Below are positions 15,001 to 23,300 of a stretch of DNA of 64,000 nt, piece by piece (within the stretch, counting starts at the first letter, position 1; every line of letters starts with the position of its first letter). The position numbers and the translations under genes were made by a program. Source of the DNA: Apostichopus japonicus (lineage: Eukaryota; Echinodermata; Holothuroidea; Aspidochirotida; Stichopodidae); the NCBI RefSeq assembly GCF_037975245.1, contig NC_092570.1:5585001-5649000 (forward strand), given 5' to 3'. The notes under the pieces were generated by a model. That model made no database searches and was not told the origin of the DNA. It saw nothing but the letters and a program-made list of their open reading frames with translations.

Positions 15001-18000
15001 AGGTGTAGTTGTGGTGTCATATTGAAACAAGTCTTAGTCAATGTAAAATGTTACATATAAGATGAACAGTTAATACCTAACTGATGGCATGATATGGGTG
15101 AGCATACCAAAAGTTGAGGTGTTGTTGTGGTGTCATATTGAAACAGTCTTTGTCAATGTGAGATGTTACATATATATGAGATGAACAGTTAATACCAAAC
15201 AAGTGGCATAATACAGTTGACATGCCTAAAATTGATGTGTGGTTACCAATGTCACATTGAAACAAGCTTCGGCAATATAAAATGATACCTATGAGATGGA
15301 ACAGTTTAATACCTAACAGATGTCACAATATGGGTTCACAAGCATACCAATACCTGACCTGTCATTATGGTGTCATACTGAAACAATCTTATGAATGTAA
15401 ACATGTTGGGAACAATTTACCTTTAGGCTATATCAATAATTCATTTTAACTGAATCACGCTTCTATAAACAGGAGGGATGTTTGGAAACTTCAGTATTAG
15501 AAGAAAAAAATAATAACAATTGGAAGGAGGTACAACTGCATCATTCTTATAAACAGTTGAGAAGAACAGTTCAATGAGATGAACAGTTAATACCCAACAA
15601 GTGTTATACTTTGGGTGACATGCCTAAAATTGATGTGTGGTTACCCAGTGTCACATTGAAACAAGCTTCGGCAATATATAATGTTACACATGAGATGGAC
15701 AGTTTGATACTTAGCTGATGTCATGATATGGGTGAGCATACCAAACACTGAGGTGTCATTATGGTGTCAGATTGTAGGTGTCAGACTGACACAATCTTTG
15801 TCAATGTAAAATGTATAAGATCAGAAGTACAGTTAATACCCAACAGATTACTAAGGTTATATATATATATAGGTTTCATCTTGTCCTAAAATTGACCTAT
15901 TTTTATGATCAATGCCTTATTTACTCTAGCCTTGTGACAAATATTTGTCAAGTTTTATTCCACTCATGGGATATTGTGCTATTGCTTCTTGACTTTTAAT
16001 CTTGGATATTCTGAGTCTTGACAGATTTTTATTGTAAATGTGTTTTGTGATCCATGAGTGGGCTCTTATCTTCGTACATTGGCTAGACACAGATCAAGCT
16101 ACCGATATCTCAGTGTGGGAGTAGCGATATTTTGTTAACCTGCGGTTTCATGCTCAAGTTCCATAGAAATGAGCTATTCTGGTTTAGTCTAAGACAAAAC
16201 TGGGATGTGGGATATTGTCAAAGGTGTAATTTGACTGAAAGTGACAACGTTAGTATGAGCAGCACAAAACGGACACATACATTAATGCAACAACCAAGGT
16301 TATTGTTTTAAAGTTGCAGATTATGAGCGTGCATTCCTAATAAGTAACGTCACTAAGATCACAATTTCTCCCCAAAGTTCATAGCCACAACAGTTCCACA
16401 GACTGCTTTAGTAAGGGTTGAAGAGCATCTTGGGAAAGGGGGAGGGGGGAGGGGGGAGCCACTGACAATTTCCAGATGACTAGACTTTTGCCCACCTACC
16501 GTTTACAGCAGGGTTTCCCTAACTGTATCCCCCCACGAACCCCCTGTGGATGTCAGAGTTGTTCACGAACCCCCAACTTTTCGAGACATGATCTGAGTCA
16601 TTGTTATACTAAAATACGCATGACAGCCTGTGTCTGTTTCAAAATTCAGTTATTTATCACATGCACGGAACAGTACTACTATGGCAACATATGCATATGG
16701 AACGCGAAAAGAGTTTGTCGATAGGTACAACTTTTGTACATTACTAAATTATATGATATATCAGATTTTAGTTCAACAAAAAGTACTCTAGTTTTGACTT
16801 TCAGAAACGTCTCACAAACCCCCTGGCATGGACTCACGCACCCCTTGGGGGTTCATGCACCCCAGTTAGGGAACCCCTGGTTTACAGCATTCAATTTGAT
16901 ACAGCAGAATCTTTACCGTGTTGATTACAGAGTGTATGCAGAAGCTACTTAGCTGTACTGAGACATGAGCATAGTTTGCTGTTGTTTTGTGTACTACACT
17001 TCAAATCTATCTCTGCTTTAGTTTGTCGTTCCGAAATGATAATACAAGAAAACACCTTTAAGGTAGGCTAGATTATAGATGAAAAACAAGGGATCAGGAA
17101 TATATAATCAATCGTTAGGGAAAGACTTGTACTACAATGTACATGTGAGATGAGGCCCACCTCACTTTAAAATGTCAAATGTTCATTTTACTGTAGTTTA
17201 GAAAAATCCCATGGCAAAGGCATTGAACAATGAGTTTGTGAAAATATCACATTCATGCTTCTTGGAAGAAGCCATCAAACAAGTTAGTACTTAAATATTC
17301 TGTTTTGGGCAAAACTGGAAGAAACTGAGGGCTGAACCATGAATTTTCTGATGTAATGTTTTGTGTATGGTAATGTCATTGAATTTCCTGCAAGTAAATT
17401 CTCCAGGTAAAAATGGGAAAAGAAATTAATATGTTTATTAATTTAATACATGCTATACAAAATATTTAATTTTGAGTCAGAGCCATTCCTTACTGTAATA
17501 TTTTCCGTCTCCTCAGCATTTCCTAGTAACCCACCACAGTCGCAACAGAACACCTTCAATGCTTTTCCAGCCGCAAATCAAGCGGCCCCTGCATCGTCCG
17601 GTCAGAATGCTTTCGCAGCGTTTGGAACACCAGCGACGGCCGCGGCTCAGCCTACCAGTCAAGCTTCGTTTGCGGCCTTTGGCGGTACGACCATGGCACC
17701 CACCCCAGCAGCACCAGTGAACCAGGCATCCAAGTCCCTAGGAGATCTAAGTCTTTCCAATTCTTCACCTTCTCAAGGCTTATCGAACGCTGACAAATAC
17801 AGTGCCCTCTCAGAGCTGGACTCAATATTTTCAAATCCTTCTGGGGTAAGTTTTAGTTCAATTTTAGCTGATAATTTAATCATTCCTGATAAATTCTGTC
17901 TCAATTTCTTCATTGCAGAATAGGGCCCCAATTTGCTACGAATTATCGGCCTAGGTTTTGAAGTGTTTTCCTGAGCTATGTGTTTCTTATTTGCTTGTTT

Positions 18001-21000
18001 TGAAAATTATAAGACACTCTGTTGATCTTTTAACCATTTTCTTAAGACGTGAATGCAACTTAAACAAACTCAGAAAGGTCTTGAATAATGGAGTATATTT
18101 ATTGAGTATTGTATTATGATTATTTGTGGTAATTGAGAGATATATTTGGTTGTTACAAGCTTTGTGCTATTATGTTGATTGCTGTTTTGGTTGAATATAT
18201 TGATTACACTGTGTGATTGTCGATTGCTTCGACCACATCACTGTGACATCACTCTCTGTTGGGGAGCAGCCACATTCTCTTCAACAGGGTTTGGTGATGA
18301 TTTCTTTATAGTATTTGATGTTTGAACATTGCAGCTCCTGAACTTTGGGACATACTTCCCACTGACAATGTTAACATTTTTGATTTTCCGGATGTCTATA
18401 AAGTTTATTTTTTTTATTGTCCTGTACAATTGTTGCTCGTATACTTTTCTTTTTGTTATGTATCTACATTGTAATTTGTTTGAGAGCAGTAAATAAATTC
18501 AAAAAAAAAAAAATTTGTTTTAAAGGAAACTACATATCTGTTCTCGAGAGCATTGTCTCAAATCTAAGCACCACTGACGGTTGCTTGACTTGGGATATTA
18601 GGCACTATATAAATGTTTTGGATTGATTGTTTGATTGATATTCGATGTTTGATTGATTGATTGATTTTCAGCTCCACAGCTCTGGAACAGTCTCCCCATA
18701 CATCTGAAAACAATCCAGCATGTGTCAACTTTCCAGAAAGAACTCAAGACGTTCCTATTCATGAATGCGTATCCATTTGTTTGATAACTGTTGTGTCCAT
18801 TTTGGGTTCTTTGCTCCTGCAGCGCTTCTGAGCAGTTTTTTTTAACTGGATAAAAGCGCTTTACAAATTCTTATATTATTATTATTATTCTTCCCTTAGA
18901 GTAATACATCAGTGTTTGGTGCCACCACCTCCTCCTCCTCTTCTTCATCAGTCTTTGGTCAGACTCCCCCATCGTCTTCAACCGCATCAGTTTTTGGTCA
19001 GAAGAGTCAAACGTCAACCATGTTCGGTCAACCAGCAGCAGCAGCTTCCCAGTCGGTGTTTGGTGGAACACAGACCTCAGCGGTACAAACAAGTGGTATG
19101 GAAGGTATGTAAGCTCCGTTTTTTAACCTTTGCCGGAGGAAAAAGGAATCTATGAGATGGCGATGGCATGTTCATGTGTGTGTGTGAGACTCCTTGGCTT
19201 GTAAACACAACTCTAAAAGTAAAAAGGTTGGATGATGAACTCCATAATTGGTCTATGGAACCACCTTAGTGACTACAAAAAGCGCTATTCTTTTCTGTGA
19301 AGGTCAAAGGTTATATGAGGTTCAACAGAGTTCAAAGTCTGAAAACCTTGTGAACAGAATAACTCCAAAAGTAAAGGTTGAAATTAACATTGTACATGTG
19401 GACCCACGTATTTGTGTACCAGAAACCCTTTTTGTGTTGTTTTATGTGAAGGTCAATCTTCATGTGAGGTCAATAGAGGTCAAAGTCTGTAAACATGAGA
19501 ACTCTAATATAAAGGATGGATAAACTTTCATACTTGATATGTTGATGCACCTTACTGAGTTCAACACTCTACCAGTTTCTGTGAAGGAAGGTCAAAGGTT
19601 GTTTGGGGTCAACAGAAATCAAAGTCTGAAAACCTTGTATTAACATTTACTATAAACTTAAATGAAATTCAAACTAGGTGTGTGTTTATCTACCTTAGTG
19701 AGTACAGGGACCCTGTTGCTTTCTACGATAGTCAAACACCATGTGAGGTCAAGAGAGAGTATGACAACCTCGCAAACAGTTCCACAAGATCATTAAGGTT
19801 CTTGGTGATCTTGTGAATTCGGCAATGGTCCAGTCTTGTCTGCAGTGTTAAAAAATGTTATGGTCATGTGAAATGTGGCAAGGAATCACTATTCCTTTTT
19901 GGCTTTCTGGTTATGGATTTGCTCTTTTTACTAGCCTTATTCAAACATAAATTTGCCAATGCTCAACTGCCCCCCTGAGGAAGTTTCTTTGTTCCTTCAA
20001 TTTCAGCTAATCCGTTTGGGGGATTTGCTATGGCACCCAGCCAACAGCAGCCTGTCTCTCAGCCTAATCCCTTCATGGTTCAGGCAGGAGGGGGGATGGT
20101 ATCTACCGGTCAGTCTAACGGAATGTTTGGGTCAGCTCCTCAAGCCGCGGGAGGATTCGCCTGGGACGCCAGTCCGCAACCTCAGGCTGCCCAAGGATTT
20201 AAGCAACCTCAGGCTGCCCAAGGCTATACCCAACCTCAGGCTGCCCAAGGATATGCCCAACCTCAGGCTGCCCAAGGATTTGCCCAACCTCAGGCTGCCC
20301 AAGGCTATACCCAACCTCAGGCTGCCCAAGGATTTGCCCAACCTCAGGCTGCCCAAGGATTTACGCAACCTCAGGCTGCCCAAGGATTCGGACAGATGCC
20401 CCAGCAGAACTCGAACATGGGAGGCTTTGGACAATTTGCCGCCACACCTGGAATGGGTACCACGCCGGGCATGGTCGGTCAGCCTAGTATGATGGGTCAG
20501 CAGGGCATGCCCATGGGTGCTCAACCGCAGCTCGGGGCTATGCAAGCCAATGGAAATGTGGGGAGGGGTGTGCCTGCTGCCCAGCATGGGTCCATGAACA
20601 TGGGGTACAATATGCAGGCACAAGGGGGCTTTGGAGTGATGGGTGGCATGCAATATAACAAACCTGGACAAGTTGCAGGGGGTTTTGGACAAATGGCACC
20701 CGTGCAACAACCACAGCAGGCTCAATTTGGAACGTGGAATCCAAGTGGTGGAGCCGTGCCCCAACAAAGAAACCCATTTATGGTGAGTTCGCAGGAAATT
20801 TCTACTATCATTGGATTATTTGTTTTGACATTTGCTGAGCCTGCAGAGCATATGGCAGTATTTAGGCATAGCTTTGAAGTGAGTCATTCATGTAAAGCAT
20901 TCCCTATGTCTTTTTAGTCATCCACTTGATGGGTTTTATGTAGTCAAACCTCTGAATTCTTAAGTTCCAGTTTTGTATTAAATTTTTCCAACTTTGCAAT

Positions 21001-21830
21001 GATTTTCTTGTCACAAAGGCAAAACAGTAGGGACTTCAACATTACTGCATGTTGTTCTAATGTTTTTCACAAGGGCCACTAGAAGCTCTATACATGGTTG
21101 GTAGTAGCCAAAATCATTTTATGATGACTGGCATTCCCCTCAAAACAAAAGGAGATTCCTTTTTTTCCATCGAATATGGGAATCGTGGTGGTATGTTTGA
21201 TGGTCTGGAATAATGTGATGGTAACCTATGCAGTTTACTAGAATATACCAGATATAAGCATATTCTGTATGAATTTTTCATAAATTTTGCATTTTCTTGC
21301 CAAGAATTTTGCAAGGGCTAGACAGCTATCAGTGGGCCCACTCCCTCTAGCCTTTGTATCGTGATAAACTGCACGAAATCCCAGCTATAGTAAGCAAATT
21401 CGGTATAAAAACAAAGAAACCACGATGGAATAAATATAATATTCTCCCTTTTCTTTTTTTCTTTTAAATTTACAACATGTGTTAACTCCATTTTCTACTT
21501 TGGGCATGCTAAGACTGACTTAATAGGTTTGTGTTTGATTTTGCCAGTAATGATCTTGTGTTGGGTACCAGACAGACTCTAATGGTTAAATTACCACCCG
21601 GTTCTGAATTGAGTACACCAGTGTTAACACTAAATTAATATGTCATGATAGCATTTGATATAGGATATATCTTATATGATATATGGTGACGGTTATAGAC
21701 TCATTTTCTCATATATATTGACTGATACATTTGACATACAAAATATGATATATTTCTTTACTCTATTTTCCAGGGTCATAGCGCTGCAGGGATGCCCCCA
21801 AAGGGACAATCAAGTAATCCATTTATGTAA
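4040..21830 (+). CDS. AGFG1: AGFG/HRB-like Arf-GAP with FG repeats, C-terminal 576 residues in seven exons (5' end outside window)
   Basis: AGFG proteins are clathrin-vesicle adaptors with an N-terminal Arf-GAP zinc finger and an FG/NPF-rich tail that binds EPS15-type EH domains; HRB was also described as an HIV Rev cofactor. Seven exons were joined by GT/AG borders and phase: 4040-4223, 5840-5935, 9589-9672, 17517-17845, 18900-19104, 20007-20782, 21774-21830 (1,731 nt with stop). Diagnostic pieces are DLLSDLGGDPFG in the first exon, FADFGQAFGG in the second, ADKYSALSELDSIFS in the fourth (vertebrate AGFG1 has ADKYAALANLDNIFS-type motifs), repeated VFGQ in the fifth, and NPF motifs with a terminal SNPFM, like the NPFL end of human AGFG1. 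The Arf-GAP domain was not found in bases 1-4039 and is inferred to lie upstream. Vertebrates have AGFG1 and AGFG2; which one this matches is not resolved. Family assignment is firm; missed cassette exons are possible. Confidence 0.9.
4224..5839 (+). other. AGFG intron a-b with a 444-bp duplication
   Basis: Intron between two phase-compatible exons. The first half is unremarkable AT-rich sequence; the second half is the tandem duplication described separately. Confidence 0.8.
4897..5784 (+). repeat. Recent 444-bp direct tandem duplication
   Basis: 4897-5340 is repeated as 5341-5784. By eye the two halves differ at one base (GATTCGAG against GATTAGAG near their 3' ends). The second copy ends 55 bp before AGFG exon b. 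Both contain the same 60- to 80-codon open stretch, which has no recognisable family. Confidence 0.92.
5840..5935 (+). CDS. AGFG1: AGFG exon b, FG-rich, symmetric phase 1-1
   Basis: The acceptor is CGGCACAG and the donor is CTG|GTAGGT. The 96 nt read in phase 1-1 as ANAFNAFGGQSQGAGGFADF and onward into GQAFGGGG. It matches the FANFxxFGQ-type region of vertebrate AGFG1. Being symmetric, it can be skipped without a frameshift. It lies 55 bp downstream of a recent 444-bp tandem duplication. Confidence 0.85.
5936..9588 (+). other. AGFG intron b-c with microsatellite, G-run and 138-bp satellite
   Basis: Holds an (AT)n(AC)n microsatellite at about 6040-6095, a poly-G run at about 6521-6536 and the 138-bp tandem array at 7771-8810. 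No coding sequence recognised. Confidence 0.75.
7771..8810. repeat. Intronic satellite, about 138-bp period
   Basis: The marker TAAGCATA occurs at 7781, 7923, 8061, 8199, 8337 and 8459, so the period is 141, 138, 138, 138 and 122 bp. Each unit carries variants of TTGCTTACACATATTG, CACTTCCTGTGGTTAGG and TGGATTTTCA. From about 8500 a further diverged unit is itself duplicated (GAATGAATTTCAGTAAAGTG at about 8567 and 8741). Confidence 0.88.
9589..9672 (+). CDS. AGFG1: AGFG exon c, symmetric phase 1-1
   Basis: The acceptor is CGACACAG and the donor is CAT|GTGAGT. The 84 nt read as DISSSGTQNTLEDLFATPLT and end in the phase required by the next exon. TLEDLF resembles a short adaptor-binding motif. 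It is acidic rather than FG-rich. Placement rests on phase and composition, so it is less certain than its neighbours. Confidence 0.7.
15000..15840. repeat. Intronic satellite, about 118-bp period, interrupted
   Basis: Units share CAGTTAATACC, GGGTGAGCATACCAA, GTGGTGTCATATTGAAACA and AATGTAAAATG. Starts lie near 15067, 15186, 15303, 15586, 15703 and 15830. The array is interrupted at 15405-15550 by a second copy of the 14515-14690 sequence (AACAATTTACCTTTAGGCTA and following bases). Confidence 0.8.
16509..16879. mobile_element. Nonautonomous hAT-type element (MITE), 371 bp
   Basis: The terminal inverted repeats are CAGGGTTTCCCTAACTG at the left and, read on the minus strand, CAGGGGTTCCCTAACTG at the right: 17 bp, one mismatch. 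The 8-bp target duplication GTTTACAG is present at 16501-16508 and 16880-16887. TIR start CAG plus an 8-bp duplication is the hAT signature. There is no transposase; the open frames inside are short. Confidence 0.88.
17517..17845 (+). CDS. AGFG1: AGFG exon d with FAAFG repeats and ADKYSALSELDSIFS
   Basis: The acceptor is CTCCTCAG and the donor is GGG|GTAAGT. The 329 nt enter in phase 1 and leave in phase 0. It contains FNAFPA, FAAFGTPA and FAAFGGTT repeats. It ends with ADKYSALSELDSIFSNPSG, the most diagnostic AGFG motif in the window; vertebrate AGFG1 carries two such DKYAAL-LD-FS blocks. Confidence 0.93.
17846..18899 (+). other. AGFG intron d-e made largely of LINE 3' remnants
   Basis: Contains a LINE-like 3' end around 18500-18660 (GGCACTATATAAATG followed by GATT repeats) and the CR1/L2-like 3' end at 18671-18891. 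Little unique intron sequence remains before the exon e acceptor. Confidence 0.7.
18671..18891 (+). pseudogene. 5'-truncated CR1/L2-like LINE, ORF2 C-terminus and 3' tail
   Basis: 18671-18784 reads as 37 codons starting APQLWNSLPIHLK, with STFQKELKTFLF further on, then TGA. APxLWNSLP followed by a basic FKxxLKxxLF stretch is how ORF2 of CR1/L2-clade non-LTR retrotransposons ends. The tail has AAAAGCGCTTTACAAATTC and an ATT microsatellite, typical of such 3' ends. The reverse transcriptase is absent, so the copy is dead. Confidence 0.78.
18900..19104 (+). CDS. AGFG1: AGFG exon e with VFGQ repeats
   Basis: The acceptor is CCCTTAG and the donor is AAG|GTATGT. Phase 0 in, phase 1 out. It encodes SVFGATT, SSVFGQTPP, ASVFGQKSQ, TMFGQP and SVFGGTQ, a low-complexity Ser/Thr/Gln FG segment. 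The intron just upstream ends in a LINE 3' tail, so the acceptor sits only a few bases after an ATT repeat. Confidence 0.88.
19105..20006 (+). repeat. AGFG intron e-f: tandem repeat rich in AGGTCA half-sites
   Basis: From about 19200 to 19790 a period near 143 bp carries GAAGGTCAAAGGTT or GTGAAGGTCAATCTT, then GAGGTCAACAGAGGTCAAAGTC-like text and CTGAAAACCTTGTGAAC. About four diverged copies. AGGTCAAAGGT is a DR1-like nuclear-receptor element, but repeat descent alone explains its recurrence. No exon seen. Confidence 0.75.
20007..20782 (+). CDS. AGFG1: AGFG exon f with QPQAAQGF tandem repeats and NPF motifs
   Basis: The acceptor is TTTCAG and the donor is ATG|GTGAGT. The 776 nt run from phase 1 to phase 0. 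It starts ANPFGGFAMAP, has PNPFMV near the N-end and RNPFM at the end (EH-domain ligands), and carries eight 27-bp repeats (QPQAAQGF/Y plus a variable residue). Met/Gly/Gln-rich sequence follows. Long open frames on the opposite strand here are by-products of the repeat. Confidence 0.92.
20177..20389 (+). repeat. Coding 27-bp tandem repeat (8 copies of QPQAAQGF/Y)
   Basis: The core CAACCTCAGGCTGCCCAAGG recurs every 27 bp, eight times, always in frame. The ninth residue varies (K, T, A, T, A, T, G) and the aromatic alternates between F and Y. Near-identity at the DNA level means recent expansion inside the AGFG tail. Confidence 0.95.
20783..21773 (+). other. AGFG last intron
   Basis: Unremarkable AT-rich intron between strong splice sites (ATG|GTGAGT and TTTTCCAG). 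No repeat or gene recognised. Confidence 0.75.
21774..21830 (+). CDS. AGFG1: AGFG terminal coding exon, ends SNPFM-stop
   Basis: The acceptor is TTTTCCAG. The exon reads GHSAAGMPPKGQSSNPFM and stops with TAA at 21828-21830. A C-terminal NPF with one trailing hydrophobic residue is how AGFG proteins end (human NPFL), which confirms the terminal exon. Confidence 0.92.
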   Translation, partial: GHSAAGMPPKGQSSNPFM

Positions 21831-23300
21831 AAATGCAATCGATACCTACGTTGGAGTGCACACTATTAAAATGCAGTCTCTACCTACATTGGAGTGCATA
21901 CTATTAAAATCATATTAATCTATGGATCCTGCGTCTTTGAACAAAGCAAAAGCCATTCTGGGTTGCCATGGGAACCTGTCTGAACTTGGGAGTGAAGTGA
22001 TTAAAGAGTCATTCCTGGCCAACCAAGTCGTTTTTATGGAAGCAAGCCGAGTTGGTGACGTTAAGCTTTTAGTACAGAGCACCTACTTCCCAGGTTGATC
22101 TTTGAGATGGTAAAGTTTTCGATGTGGCAATGGGTTTCTCGATGTTCTTCATCTTCTGATGCCAAGAGGTGCTACTCTTGGGTGATCGTTTATACATGTA
22201 AAGCCTGTCCGACATCGTGTCGGTATATGGAGCATTCCAGTGTACAAAACATTAGGGCAAAGTCTGGATTTTATTTATTTTTTATTTTTTGTTTGATTTC
22301 TGGTTTCATGTTTGTAACCAAGGCAACAGCTAGTCTACTTTTCCACTGCTCGAGATAGGAAAAGTCCTGTCTATTGCAACCGCCTGTCTAAATATAATGT
22401 TTCTAAATGTTGCAGTTAGTTTTAGGTTTGCTGTAGGACATGAAGACCGTACGTATTAGGGGTGTGTCACTCGGTTGGTTTTGTTTCGGCCCTGATTAGG
22501 AGGAGTCGTACGTTGGGTGGGGGGAGAGGGACGGTGAGGGGATTGCGAGTAAGTCTCCTTGGTAGTGTGAGGTGGGGGGGGTGAAGGGATGGTGAGTGTG
22601 TCTCCTGGGGTGTGTGAGGTGGGGAGCTGTTCATCATAAGCATATCAGTGAAATAGGTTTAATAATGATCATTGGGTTTATGTCACCATAACGTTTGTTT
22701 ATAGAGAAGGGGAATGTTCATAGTAAGCATTTCAATCACATAGTTTGGTTTATGCCTGCTTAATGACTGTTGTGGGGGGGGGACGGGGAGGGGGAGATGG
22801 GGTAGGGGGTTGTACATCATTATATTCTCATCACATAGGTTAAAAATGATGAAGGGTTAATATCTCCTTAATGTTTGTTTATAGAGCGGGGGGATGTTCA
22901 TAGTAAGCATCTCATACACGTAGTTTGGTTTATGCCTGCTTAATGTGTGTTTGTGGGGGGGGGGGGGGGTTATAGGGGGAGGGACTTATACATCATTATT
23001 GTCTCATCACATAGGTTAATGATGAGATGGTTAATGTCTCCTTAAGGTATGTTTTTTAGGGGGTGGGGGGGGGCGGGTAGAGGTCGTTCATGGTTTAGAA
23101 TCTCAATCATATACTAGGTGAATGATTGATGTCTGGGCTTATGTCTCTGTAATATCTGCATAGGAGAGAATGTTGATGGTTAGTGTCTCTGTGACCTAGA
23201 ATGACTGTTGGGTGTATCTCTGCTATTTCCAAAAAAATGTCTGTATTTGTTTATATGCCATTGGGGAGCTATCACAATAAAGATAAACCAAGCAAGTAGT
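21831..23300 (+). other. AGFG 3' UTR and downstream G-rich repeats
   Basis: After the stop, about 600 bp of ordinary sequence leads into diverged tandem units from about 22440 to 23200 (period near 180 bp; GTTTGGTTTATGCCTGCTTA at 22742 and 22922). Each unit has long G runs. The first AATAAA seen after the stop is at 23277-23282, so the 3' UTR may be about 1.45 kb. That polyadenylation assignment is a guess. Confidence 0.5.
23277..23282 (+). terminator. AGFG1: Candidate AGFG polyadenylation signal
   Basis: AATAAA in CACAATAAAGATAAACC, the first canonical hexamer seen downstream of the AGFG stop. No transcript evidence; AT-rich DNA yields such hexamers by chance. Confidence 0.3.

Larger units (their letters stand above)
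9673..17516 (+). other. Large AGFG intron c-d (7.8 kb)
   Basis: No further AGFG exon was recognised, though a short phase 1-1 cassette could be missed. It holds a poly-G stretch at about 13928-13944, a duplicated segment (14515-14690 and 15405-15550), a satellite at 15000-15840 and a nonautonomous hAT element at 16509-16879. Confidence 0.65.

Noticed and set aside
18417-18626. Open frame of 69 codons in AGFG intron d-e
   Set aside because: Falls in LINE 3'-UTR-like sequence with a poly-A stretch; no motif.
20132-20767. 211-codon minus-strand frame across AGFG exon f
   Set aside because: Produced by the 27-bp repeat read backwards (LGSLRLG repeats); the plus-strand frame has splice sites and family motifs.
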